Assembly: GCA_014607495.2 (NCBI GenBank)
Contig: CP053175.1
Coordinates: 1,860,001-1,924,000 of the forward strand
Direction: 5' to 3'
Length of the DNA: 64,000 nt
DNA from: Carposina sasakii
Lineage: Eukaryota; Arthropoda; Insecta; Lepidoptera; Carposinidae
A program made the translations under genes and the position numbers. Within the stretch, counting starts at the first letter, position 1. Each line of letters opens with the position of its first letter. The notes beneath the pieces were generated by a model that worked only from the letters and a program-made list of their open reading frames with translations, did no database searches and was not told where the DNA came from. Below, one piece after another: positions 23,745 to 34,296 of the stretch.

Positions 23745-23930
23745 TATTTTAGGGCTGGCTGCCTGTCTGATGCCAACTTTCCTCGGAAATAGCCAAGTGA
23801 CAATTTCAGAACATTAAACTCCATACATAAAATTAATTCAGTGGTATAGGCCTGAGACTGGGATCAAACCTACGCCTTCCTACTGAAAGACGTACTTTTT
23901 AACCATTGGGCTATCGCCGTACCGAAGAAA
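23745..23930 (-). repeat. tRNA-derived SINE, family 3, copy 1
   Basis: Minus strand: A box tagcccaatgg, B box ggtttgatccc, then 'tcaggcctata' and an AT-rich tail. Copies at 39215-39415 and, partial, at 32690-32800 and 39830-39915. Confidence 0.65.
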
Positions 23931-24770
23931 TTAATTTCATAACATAAGTAAATAATACGAAATCTTATAGAAATGATAATTAATATAATTAGCTAATTGG
24001 TATTAGATAGGTGAAGTCATTTACCCCACATCGGACTAATTTAGATCACTATGTAAATAGCATTTCTTTTTTATCAATTTTATTGGGTAACTAATTAATT
24101 TAACAATTTGTCAGTTTGTTTTTTAAAAGAAAAACGGTATATTAATTGATAACTGTTAGAGATAAAGCATTGCTGATTGTTGCATTTCCTTTTTATCATA
24201 TCCTCTTGATACTGAAAAAAGAAACTAAAAACCATCAAGTTACGCCATAAGAGTGCACTTAGCACTCTATGACATCTTATTCCTCTATGGTTACGCAAAA
24301 TGCCTGAGCGAAATGCTATGTATCTGAGACCCAATATTTGATACTTGATATAAAATGTAATGTTCTTTTCTCATACTCAATGATATGTATCTATATATAT
24401 ATTATCATTGGATATTATCTAAGACAGATGTAAAGTGATGGTTCAGTATTTGAATATTTGTATACTTTGGATCCTTAAGTCGAACTTAGCAATACCAAAT
24501 TACTATATTAATTAGTATTATAATAGATTAATTTATCTATGTCGCTAGTTAACGGTAGGTAGTAAACTTGACCGATTTTATGGTTAGTGCGGGCTTTAGA
24601 TAAGAGACTGTATTACGTAGGAATTAAATTAAATTAAATTAATATACCTACGAAGTTATTAATCCTAAAGCATAGGTAACTATTACATTAATAAATGCAA
24701 AGTAGAGATCAAACAACTTGTATATAAAGTGTCGAATAAGATCGAAATATAGCATAGTCAAAATAACAAA
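23931..24770. other. No gene seen
   Basis: It holds a single arm of the 3577-type foldback (24245-24295) and AT-rich unassigned DNA. Confidence 0.45.
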
Positions 24771-25079
24771 CTCCAGGACCTGACCCACCGCCGTAAAATT
24801 GCTGCCTTGTCAGTGTTTTACAGGATACACTTTGGAGAGTGTGCGTGGGAACTTCACAATACAGTTCCACCAGCTCCTTTTCACCATCGGAATAAGCGTA
24901 TCATTTATGTTGTTGATATCCCACCCATCCGCACCAAACGTTATGCTAACTCGTTTGTAATGCGAACGGCTAAGGAGTGGAATGCACTTCCTGCCGATGT
25001 ATTTCCCGAGCACTACAACATTGGTCTCTTCAAAGCTAGAGTGATTAGGCACTTTCTAGGCAAACATGTACCACCCTAG
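24771..25079 (+). mobile_element. LINE reverse-transcriptase C-terminus (Jockey-like)
   Basis: An uninterrupted frame reads LQDLTHRRKIAALSVFYRI, then VVDIPPIRTKRYANSFVMRT, then TAKEWNALPADVFPE and ends GKHVPP with a stop. This is the conserved protein end of a Jockey-superfamily LINE common in moths. The 5' part is absent. It lies 400 bp downstream of the hexosaminidase-like gene's stop, on the opposite strand. Confidence 0.75.
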
Positions 25080-25475
25080 GCCGCATCTTGCTTAACATCA
25101 AGCACGATGGCGGTCAAATGTTTGACTAGCCAATTGTAAAAAAAAATTATGAGGGTTTATTATCAAAAGTTAGTTCAGGAGAAATTAAGAACTATGTTTG
25201 TTATTTGAGATACTTGTCTTTGAGTTTCAAATATAATGGAGGGGTATTCCACGCTAACGATGACCGCAAATATGAAAAACGTCCAGACAGGTTTTCCATG
25301 ATAGACTATTTTCATTATATTTTGCTTAACATCACTTTTGTTACACCTGTATAAAGTAGCATGGGTATATTACTTATTGTTTCTTAACTTTATGGATATC
25401 AAAAATAAAACACACTCAACCAACTCTAAAAATAAATATAATAAATAGTAAACATAACATAATTATAAAAAGTAA

Positions 25476-28400
25476 TCACATTACAGATCGATCCCTGTTG
25501 ATTTGTTCATTGCACATGACGGGGTAATGATTGCACCACAGCGGCCATATTGGCTGCACCTGGATACCTCGGAGGCGCATGCGCGATCTGAAAATAACCT
25601 CCTTTTTTCGGTTAAGTCGGTTAAAAAGGGAGTCAGTGGACCTCCATCAAGGACGATGACCTTAAGTATTGCAAGTGGATTGAATGGACACATCTCGAAA
25701 AGAGATTTTTTACATTAACTATTGTGTAACGTCATGTTCTCAGGAAATAAGCTAGCAACTGGTCACTGATCACTGATCACATACATCTGTCTCAGCTATA
25801 CTAAACGTGATACTGGGATCTCCTTAATGAGTCTGCAGTTCTGGCTACTTTGTTTTTTTACGTATTGATATGGTAAAGAATAGGTACCCACTTTGTCGAA
25901 ACTATAAACTGGTACCCAAAATAACATTAGTACCTGTGAATATTAAGGCGTGAGTAAACATCAATATCAGGGCTGGTGACGGCCACCACATCTGACCACA
26001 GTCTCTCCGCCACGGCCGCCGTCCGTGGCCATAAATGGTAATCCAAGTTGCCTGAAACGAACAATTATGGACCTGTTCAAGTATCTAACTTAACCAAATT
26101 CTTGATGCTGACTGGTTGGTCATCCAGACCATAGACAAGATAAGTCAACCAACCAGGGGTTTTAGATAAGTATCATTACGTTTCGATTGAGGTTGTCATC
26201 GACACGAAGCCTTCGCGTTTTTAAAATTATGTGTCAATTAAGGAACTTGGCAGGAGCGTTTTATCAGGCGATAAGCTAGCAAGTTTGCCTTTGATGTTTT
26301 ACATAATTATCTATTATTTGAATGATATTTATATTCTTTTCTTACCTGAATCCACCAAATCTGTCCAGAGTATTACTTCCCCACCCTCGTTGCTAAACGT
26401 TTCCAGCTCACTCCAAGATTTCCATTCATACATTGCCTGCCATGTCCTATAAACATAAACTCTACTCTTAATAATAATGTGTATGAAACACAATATTGAC
26501 AATATAGGATTCAGTGTTGGGTAAGCAACACCGGTATTACGCCGGCCTCTTAAAAAATTATAACTACAACCAGAGGTGTTTGATAGATGGACGCTGAATA
26601 CAGACGGATTTTGATTTAAAATGCTCTATCCTGAATTATTGGTTTAACGCATAGCCTAAACCGCTGATCGTAGAGGAACCTGGAACTTGGAGGGTGTGTT
26701 CTTTAAAAATGAAAAAGTATTAGGCGTCACAATGCGGAAGTTCAAACATTCACTATGGGTGCGCCCACCACCGGGCCCTACACTCTCCACTGACCCTCGG
26801 ATCTGATAACTCATAACTGCGAAACAGGCACTTGCACTAACTACAACCGCCTCGAGAAACCAGACCCGAGCACCTAGCATGCAAGATAATACATTGCACT
26901 ATTCCGAAATCAAAAACTAGATTAATAATCTACATATGTTTCGCCAACAACCGTGGCATTCTCAGGATTATAGAAATTAGTAAACCGCTAATTATTAATT
27001 ATTATAATTATTATTGGTATGTTCTTTGTAAGACGAGAGCATTTAATGAGAAAATATTTTCCGAAATCCCCGCGGGAACGGAAAATAATATTTTATAAAA
27101 TATGGTTAGTTTCATTTACCTATATTTAAAGCATCGATCATTCTTCATTTCACAAGACAAATCCCATCTAGTGGAATGTATAACCTTAAACTCCTTCAGG
27201 TCATCGTGCAGTTTGTGTATTTGCACACCCAGCCCACTCCAAGTGTTAGAGTCCGGTTCATGTTCCAAATTGTTGGTAAACCAAACCACGGGCAATTTTG
27301 GCATCACTCCCTTATTAGCTAACTTCAATCTGTGCAAAGCTTTCTTCAAAAACCCTTTGCGATTCCCAATTAAATCTTTGCATTTTGTCAGTGAAAATAT
27401 GCTGTTACTCAAATGAAATATATCTTCCACTTTAGTTAAACGAATAATCTCCGCATATATAACTTGTAGGACATCAAAAACAGATCGTTTCATTTTCATT
27501 CTCAAACATAGATCACTGTCTATTGTTGTGTTAGTGCACGTCATTTCATGAGACCATGACCATGCTCGTCCCACTGGGCCGGGTATAGCTACTTCTATTA
27601 GTACCCTTATTCCACCAATAGCAGCCTTTTCTACAACACTCTCTATATCTTCTGCAGTATACACCATCGAGTGATCATAAGCACCATATTCATAAAGTTT
27701 GGGGAAATCAGTAAGCACCATTGGAAAACTAGTAGCATCTGATATTCGCCAATGAAAAGTATTTAGTTTTGCCATAGACATTCCTTCGATTGTTCTCAGC
27801 AAATCAGGTACAGGTATGAAATTTCTGGCAGTATCTATCATTAGACCTCTATATTTATTGCTAGGAGCATCACTTATGGTGACTTCTGATAAAGTTACTA
27901 GATAACCTGTACTTTGGTCTAGTAATATTAGCTGGCCCAGTGTCTCAAGTCCATGCCTAGCTCCACAAAAAGAGGGAGATACTATCTTCACCATTATATG
28001 CTCATTCCTTAGATATATTTTAAGATTGTACGTTTCATCCGTGTCCAGCCTCATTCTTGGATCAGGATCGATGGGTACATCGATTTGTATGTTAGTAACC
28101 TTAACATTTGTGCCCACTCTTCGAACTTTCTTTCCTTTTTCAAGGGCTATCAGATTACCTACAAACATCTTAAGGGCCTGTGATAAATACCTTCGAACAG
28201 TGTCCGACGCAACCAATTGGAATTTATAATTTATTTTCTTTGTCGACAGATACACGATTTCTTTACCGAAACGCGGTTGCGTTACAGGATACGGCCAAAG
28301 CCGCGGGCCTATACATAGTAATGTGCACTGACTTATCGACACATATTTCTCAACTGAACTCGGTTGAAGAATTTTCTGACATAAATTATTGATGCATCCC

Positions 28401-29073
28401 CATTGGTAAGTCTCTGTGACGTTTTCCGAATCGTCACTGCAAGAAAGAAAAGAATAAATGATTGGAAACCATACAATATTTGTAAATGGTGTTCACCCAT
28501 TACTGGGTCTACACTTTTTGAGATCCACATCTCAGGGATGTTGGCGTAACATTGTAGAATATTTAGTTACATCATAAGGATTTCGGAGTAGTAGAGTACT
28601 TTTTGTTTTTAATCGTCGTCATGCAGGTAAAGGTGTAGACGGTCGTAAAAAAAAATAGCCAAATCCTTGACAGTATAAGTTTTGAAGGAAACCATATTGC
28701 GCCGACTCGATAAATAATAATGAGCATAATCTCATTAGCTGGAAGATGATGATGTGTTATGTACGTATTGTGCGTTTTGCATTCTAGGTGCCCAGATCGG
28801 GTTAGTTGCCTGTGGTCACAATCGTGAGTCAGATTCGAGGGTACACACAAAGTAGAAGATTTAAGGGCATTTTAACTATGCAACCTACATAAATATAGCA
28901 GATGAGTCTTCAGACGCTGCCTTTACTTTTTCTTCTTCATCGTGTTGTTTTACTTCTCCGCTGGGAATACCTACTGATATCGATATTACCAGTAAGACAA
29001 GCACAACCAGTCCAATATAGATCTGCCAATTGAAATGGCATCTGAAAAGTTCACAATAAAATGTAACGAACAT
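25476..29073 (-). CDS. GH20 beta-N-acetylhexosaminidase-like membrane protein, catalytic pair lost
   Basis: Five exons (minus): 29073-28889, 28436-27120, 26446-26346, 26051-25934, 25587-25476; 610 codons with matching phases and GT-AG junctions. Residues 18-35 are a hydrophobic signal anchor, as in fused-lobes-type (FDL) hexosaminidases, which trim N-glycans. The GH20 core follows: DTARN near 263 keeps the substrate Arg, HWRISDATSFP near 290 keeps its Asp, GGEVILWTD is near 522 and WPRTAAVAERLW near 542. The catalytic motif FHxGGDEV reads FHLSNSIF (about 402-409), so both acids are gone. The EFDAPAH-like loop (EVAIPGP, near 343) has also lost its Asp and His. The frame is otherwise intact and full length, suggesting a retained pseudoenzyme. 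A further 5' exon is possible, because an acceptor (cttttcag) lies at 29042 within the first exon as drawn. Confidence 0.85.
25736..25860 (-). repeat. Repeat A fragment in the last intron of the GH20 gene
   Basis: From 'aggaaataagctagcaactg' to 'gtctgcagttctggctac'. Confidence 0.65.
26236..26305 (-). repeat. Repeat A scrap beside a GH20 exon
   Basis: Only about 70 bp, 'aaggaacttgg...cgataagctagcaa', ending 41 bp short of the exon at 26346. Confidence 0.55.
26748..27000. repeat. Dispersed repeat H, copy 1
   Basis: 'tcactatgggtgcgcccacc' through 'attagtaaaccgctaatta' matches 43489-43740 with few differences. No termini recognised. It sits in intron 2 of the GH20 gene. Confidence 0.75.
28640..28870. 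other. Intron 1 of the GH20 gene with a LINE 3' scrap
   Basis: 'catattgcgccgact' at 28692 matches the tail of the RTE-type LINE at 53830 and 63770. Nothing else recognised. Confidence 0.4.
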
Positions 29074-29238
29074 TCCATCGGTAAATCGGACAAGGTGCTT
29101 AGTTGAATTTAAAAAAATGTACTATAATTATTTTTACAAATTATTTTCTTAAGTAATCAGGTTAGGTGGTAGAGAATGCCTTGCAAGGCATTAAGCTCGC
29201 CCTTGTGCATAATGTTTTTTGTAGTACAATAAAGGGGA

Positions 29239-29448
29239 CTTCACTAGAATACATCAGCTGCATCTCCCCTTCCGTGCATGTCGTAAGAAGCAAATAAGGA
29301 ACTCGGAAATTGTCTCAAGCGATAAGCTAGCAACTGATCACTGATCATTTACATCTGGGGACAGGTTAGCTAGGTTGCTTTGCTAAACGGAGGGATCTCC
29401 TTTATGAACCTGCAGTTATGGCTACGTCATTTCCAGAACACACTGGAC
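29239..29448 (-). repeat. Repeat A copy upstream of the GH20 gene
   Basis: Nearly complete, from ttcactagaatacatcagct to 'tccagaacacactgg'. Confidence 0.75.
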
Positions 29449-29496
29449 GTATATGTCTGTGTCAGTATACATTATATTAGTAGTGTTAAGTCTAAC

Positions 29497-29751
29497 TAGT
29501 GTTGCCGAACTATCGATAGTTTAACTATCAATAGTTGACCTCGAAATCATCATACCTATAATATCGATAGGCCTATTGATACTATCGATAGCCCCGTGAG
29601 GGGCAATACTATTGACACACAGCAATACTATCGATAGTATTGAAGCTCAATATTGACATTACTATCGATAGTATCGATACTATTGTTTTGGCCCAACTAT
29701 CGATAGTCTATCGATAGACTATCGATAGTGGACTATCGAGCGGCAACACTA
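29497..29751. mobile_element. hAT-type MITE packed with TATCGATA sites
   Basis: Perfect 8-bp direct flanks agtctaac (29489-29496 and 29752-29759) bound a 255-bp element with 11-bp inverted ends TAGTGTTGCCG. The interior holds nine exact TATCGATA octamers plus near-matches. In Drosophila that octamer is the DRE bound by DREF and overlaps BEAF-32 CGATA sites. The element lies about 420 bp upstream of the GH20 first exon and about 115 bp past the stop of the neighbouring gene. Whether a moth DREF binds here is inference. Confidence 0.85.
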
Positions 29752-29865
29752 AGTCTAACTCTATCAAACAAATTCTAATATTATTAATTTTAAAATGTCT
29801 TGGATCCGTTTGGTAATTAAATTATGAAATATAAAATAATATTCTATTTTAATTATTTCTTTTAT

Positions 29866-32800
29866 TTATATAACTAATGAGATAAAAGCTTGTAGCAGCA
29901 CTAACACATGGGTATTTTTGTATTTATGTTGAGAGCCTCTATCGCAGTAGGTGTCATTCCCTGTGGCCATGCACCCTGGTCTGACGACCTTGCACCGGGC
30001 GCATGCACAGAATGGCATGCAGATTCTGCCTGGAATTAAATTGTTACGTCAATCTTAATAATGTTGCCCCATGTAGTTCGTTTTTGCGCTCACTGAGGTA
30101 AAACTGCACATCAGTGGCGCCAACTAGTGTAGTTCTTAAATATAGCTGTCAAAGTTTCCATTAGTACACACTTAAAATGAACTAGTGAACGCTCGCGACT
30201 ACGTACGCGTAGACTACAGAAAAAACAAAATGTTGAAATTATTTGGGATAAAACATTGGGATCGAAATCGGTTCAGCCGTTTCTGAGATTAGCGTGCACA
30301 AACGCACAGACTAACAGACAAGCCGACATACAGACAAAAATTCAAAAAATCTTTCTTTTGGGTACTATTGCGTTGATAGAGGTCTTTTGGTTGAGAGATT
30401 TTTTCTCAAATATCTTCCATGTACAGACAGCGATCCGTTACATTTTTATTATATGTATAGATATAGAAGAAGAAGAAGATACATTTTAAATACTACATAC
30501 ATTTTATAGGTACATAAGTATACACACGGCTGTGTCCCGAAATGGGGCACTACAGGTTCAATAAAAGGAAATCCAATAGCCACGTTTAGTATATCAGTAA
30601 ATGTAAATAAGGTAACAGATGTAAATAATCAGTGACAAGTTGCTAGCTTATCACCTGAGAGAATACCCGAGTTCCTTAGTCGACTCTTACGACATGCACG
30701 GAAGGAGATGCAGCTGATGTATTTTAGTGAAGCCCCGCATCAGCACAGGACCGTTCTAAGGGAAGTTATTATTTATTAAAAATAAATCCTTACTTGAGGC
30801 TGCTACTGATCCTGGAGGTTGATCTAAAAAAGAGAACCAGATGAATAACTAAAATAATTAATTTATCAATAGGTAAAAGGACTGTTGATAAAGAAAGAAA
30901 ACTATTTTTTTCTAAGGCTGATTACAGAAGAGCTAATGTACCTATTAAAAAGAAACTGTAATTACCTGTGTATCACAAATAAACAATTTGATTTGATTTA
31001 GGGCTAATTTTTCCAATGGTTGGATACCCTATCTAGGATTTAAAAAAGTAAAACAAAGATAAAGACCAGATGGTCTTTGAAAAATTGGCCCTTAGAGTTA
31101 ATCAGGAGATAATGGTAAATTGACTGCCTATAGGAAAATAAAAGGCAGTTAAAAGGTTAAAAAATATCATACGTGATTCCGAAGCCATTCTAACACCACG
31201 TGGAAGAGGAATATTCTCTGAAATATCGAGAGTGCTTCGATTCCTTAAAACCGATATCTTATGAAGTTGACGGACGACAAAATCTGACGGATCCACATCT
31301 CTTAATTCCGCGCAATATTTAGTTGTTTGCTGGCGATCGAATTGCGTATTGGCGATATTTGGTAATACTGTTAACGATCGATTTTTTTGTCTTCTTGTCC
31401 ATTTGTGAACAGTCACTTTTAATGTTGGTGACGATTTTGATGATACAACTGCTTGCTTGTTTGATTTAGATGGTTTGTGGCTTTTGATTGTCCTTTGAGG
31501 GGAGCTTGTTGCTGATCTTGATCTGTATTTAAGTAGGCAGGCCGCTGAAAGGGAGGAAGTAAAACTTGGTATCATTAAGGCATAGCTCGGTTTCTCCGTT
31601 TATTACTAAAAATACATATATACAATAAATATATTCATAAAAATACAGGAAAATAAAGAGTCAATTAGTACCAACGCAAATAGTGATATTAATAATTGAG
31701 ACATTATTACCTTTGATAGCAAATTCTACATTCTCCACACTCATATCCAGATCTGATAATATTTCGCAAAACTTCAAAATGATGAATTGTTCATTTTTCT
31801 TTAAGATATTACAAATATCTCCCTCTACAGTTCCGGTATTGGAGTACATGCAGCAGTGATAGAGAAGAACAGAACACATTATGTAGAACTTCTTTGCATC
31901 TTTGTTTATTCGAAAAAAACTAGAAGAAAAGTAATAATTGACAAACCATAAATATAATAGACACTTCATTTATCTAGTAAAGTTGATTACCAAAAATATA
32001 TCATGCCTACATACATACTCCGTTATGTGCCCAAAATGGAGTAGCCAGAAATACTTATCATAAAGAAGAGCATATCGGAGACAAATGTAAATTATTACTG
32101 ACTAGTTGCTAGCTTAACGTCTGAGAGTTTCTTAGTCGACTCTTACGACATGCACGGAAGGAGATGCAGCTGATGTATTCTGGTGATGCCAATACAACAA
32201 TGGTCAATACATAAAAAGATAAAGATATAACATCTGGTTTGTTTGCCATCAAGTTCATAAAATACGAATATAGCAGGCCATGCGAAGCTTAATATAATAA
32301 AAACAGAAACAACTAGAATACATCAAGATTTATTATCTTGATAATATAGAAAGAACTGGAGAAAATTAAGAATAATCTAAAGCATAAGAAAAAGAAGAAG
32401 AATAAAGTATAAGAAAGAAAGAATAATCTAATGAAATAAGGGATGGTCATACCTATCCTGCTTCTTCAGAGCTTCACGTAGTTTATGCAGAGGGGATTCA
32501 TGTCCTTGTGTGTTTTGTACCGCTACAGCCAAGACATTACAGTTATTTATCGATGCGGACGGTAATGGCTTTGGTGCGAAATAATTGCTTTGGATAGAAA
32601 TAAAAGTTTTAATAGACTGGCATAATACCATACCATTATTTACCATTAATTGATCATAATATAGAATAATGCTGGATAAAAGAATAGCAGAGTAAGATTA
32701 GGCGCAGGACCGCCGGCTTTACGTAAATTCAGTGTATAGGTCCGTAACTGGGATTGATCCCACTGGAGAAAGTGGTACGGAGCGATATTAACTTTACGCC

Positions 32801-33575
32801 TAAGTATTTTGAAACATTTAAATACTGTTTATGACATCGTATATTGTAAAAAAACCTTACCTCAACAGCATATTTGGATAGAACTCCAGAATATACCGTT
32901 CCAGGTCACTGTATCTTCTATAATCTTCAGCATCGTTATTATTTTCTATGTCATTTTTGTATTTGTTAAATGTATTAATTAAAACCTTAGAATTAAGATG
33001 TTTGACTGTTTTTGGTTGGACCGTACATTTGTTTATCTGGAAGTATTGTTGATGTATGAATTGTAAGTAAGGTTTTGCTTTTTAAATTATAAGTTATAAT
33101 GTAGGTACCTATAGCATTTTGTTTAAATTTCTTGAGTCTCTACTGACAGTTTTTTCATGATCAATACCTATTAATAAAGTCTACCTAGCTTTTATTTTAT
33201 GCAACTAGTAAGTTTTATCAAAATCTGTTCGGTACTAACGAAGATGGATATATTATATATATATAGAGATATACCTCTTACTTCCTACTCCTACTACATA
33301 AATATGAAAGTTGGCACGCACAAACTACCGAACAGAATTTAATGAAATTTGTCAGTGGTATAGAGTAGATGTAGACTTTATTCATAATGCCCATGAATAT
33401 TTGACTGTGTGTAAGTAACAGGAGTTAAGATACTAATACTTTCTACTCTTACTGTACCTATTATCTTAAACTCTGATGAGTATTAAAATTTAAAGAAAAC
33501 TTAGCTCACCCATGACAATAATATTTTTGTCCATTTAATTTCAATAGTAGAACTAGTTTTATCACCTCCCAACAT
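29866..33575 (-). CDS. Unrecognised tandem-family protein, minus-strand paralog (M)
   Basis: Six exons (minus): 33575-33510, 33036-32861, 31919-31711, 31544-31173, 30823-30794, 30029-29866; 338 codons, all GT-AG with consistent phases 0, 2, 1, 1, 1. Exon 1 (MLGGDKTSS...KILLSW) and exon 2 (INKCTVQPKTV...YPNMLL) start the conserved domain; exon 3 carries FYIMCSVLLYHCCMYS and GDICNILKKNEQF. Exon 4 is basic and Ser-rich (CLLKYRSRSATSSP). A 30-base micro-exon encodes QPPGSVAAS. The last exon holds the Cys motif ICMPFCACARCK and ends in a short hydrophobic run (VLVLLQAFISLVI) and a stop. The separate membrane exon of its paralogs was not found, so the anchor is shortened or a last exon is missed. 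It is transcribed away from the paralog at 34297. Confidence 0.8.
30250..30350 (+). repeat. Common moth repeat fragment
   Basis: 'ggttcagccgtttctgagat' and 'gcgtgcacaaacgcacagac' are typical of a high-copy lepidopteran non-autonomous element. Termini are not visible. Confidence 0.45.
30523..30748 (+). repeat. Repeat A, best-preserved copy (reference for the family)
   Basis: About 225 bp from acacggctgtgtcccgaaat to agccccgcatcagcaca. Inner landmarks are 'atcagtgacaagttgctagc', 'ttccttagtcgactcttacg' and 'catgcacggaaggagatgca'. I count more than 20 full or partial copies in the window in both orientations. No A/B boxes, terminal inverted repeats or target duplications were apparent, so its class is open. 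This copy is in the last intron of paralog M. Confidence 0.8.
31005..31094. mobile_element. 90-bp MITE (AGGGCNAATTTTTCCAA termini)
   Basis: Ends tagggctaatttttccaa and its inverse ttgaaaaattggccctta. It sits between exons of paralog M. It shares the ends with elements at 2700 and 40650. Confidence 0.6.
32013..32192 (+). repeat. Repeat A copy in intron 2 of paralog M
   Basis: From 'actccgttatgtgcccaaaa' to 'gatgtattctggtgatgcc', internally shortened. Confidence 0.65.
32690..32800 (-). repeat. SINE family 3 fragment
   Basis: 'gtaaattcagtgtataggtc' and 'actgggattgatcccact' match the copy at 23745. Confidence 0.5.
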
Positions 33576-34296
33576 ATACACGTGCATGGCTATTTAATTT
33601 GTATATATTTGTGCTATAAATATAGAAGAATAGCAAAAGATATACATTGCAAAGTAAATAATAATAAAATTAAACTTAGTAAATCTGACAGATAATTGAA
33701 ATTTGTCAATATGCCAGCAGAAGTTGGTTAAAGGCGTTAAAGGCAAAGTTAAAGGAAGGAAATGTCTCAGATGAAAAGGAAATAAATGAAATGTCACGTA
33801 TTTAACGTTACTCTGAAACTCTCGAGGAACTTTTGGTAAACAAAATAGAAAATCTGAATGATTTCCACAGAAGAATCTTTGTTTCCATGATGGATTAAAT
33901 TTATTGCGATAATGAGAGATGAAAACCGTGAAAACTTCATGAAAACTTAGCTAAATAATGGGTTTGTTTTTTCAGGAGCACCTATTGAGTGGATCTAGAA
34001 CTTGACCTATTTTTTATATTGGAGACATTTTTCAAAGTTCCTGAAAGTTCCCGTCATCATGTCATATTCAGATTTATGTCAGATTTCTAAAATTTTAAAA
34101 TGTTTACGTTGAAAAATAAATAATAAAGTAATTTAACGTTTCAGATCTCTTTATCACCCTATTTATTTTATGAAATTATGAAAAAAATATTATAAAAACA
34201 TTTTGGTTAATATTATTTACCAGTTCTGATTTGTTAAAATTAATTTGAATTTATGTTTATTATCTTTTGAGGAGTTTATGCAAAATTTTGTTGAAA
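33576..34296. promoter_or_regulatory. Shared 720-bp spacer between two divergent paralogs
   Basis: The start codons of paralog M (33575, minus) and paralog 1 (34297, plus) face away from each other across 721 bases. The spacer is AT-rich and free of the dispersed repeats seen on either side. It must hold both promoters unless there are distant 5' exons. No TATA or initiator could be assigned with confidence. Confidence 0.5.

Noticed and set aside
24807..25079. 90-codon frame as a host gene
   Set aside because: The motif order (VVDIPPIRTKRYANSF, TAKEWNALP) is that of a Jockey-type LINE end, without upstream exons.
27102..27416. Plus-strand 104-codon frame, and 28026-28392 frames
   Set aside because: Antisense shadows of the large GH20 exon.
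32428..32646. Possible extra exon of the minus-strand paralog between its exons 2 and 3
   Set aside because: A donor (gatag|gtatga) and a phase-compatible acceptor exist, but no other paralog has an exon here and direct joining of exons 2 and 3 preserves the family pattern. Kept only as a possible alternative exon.
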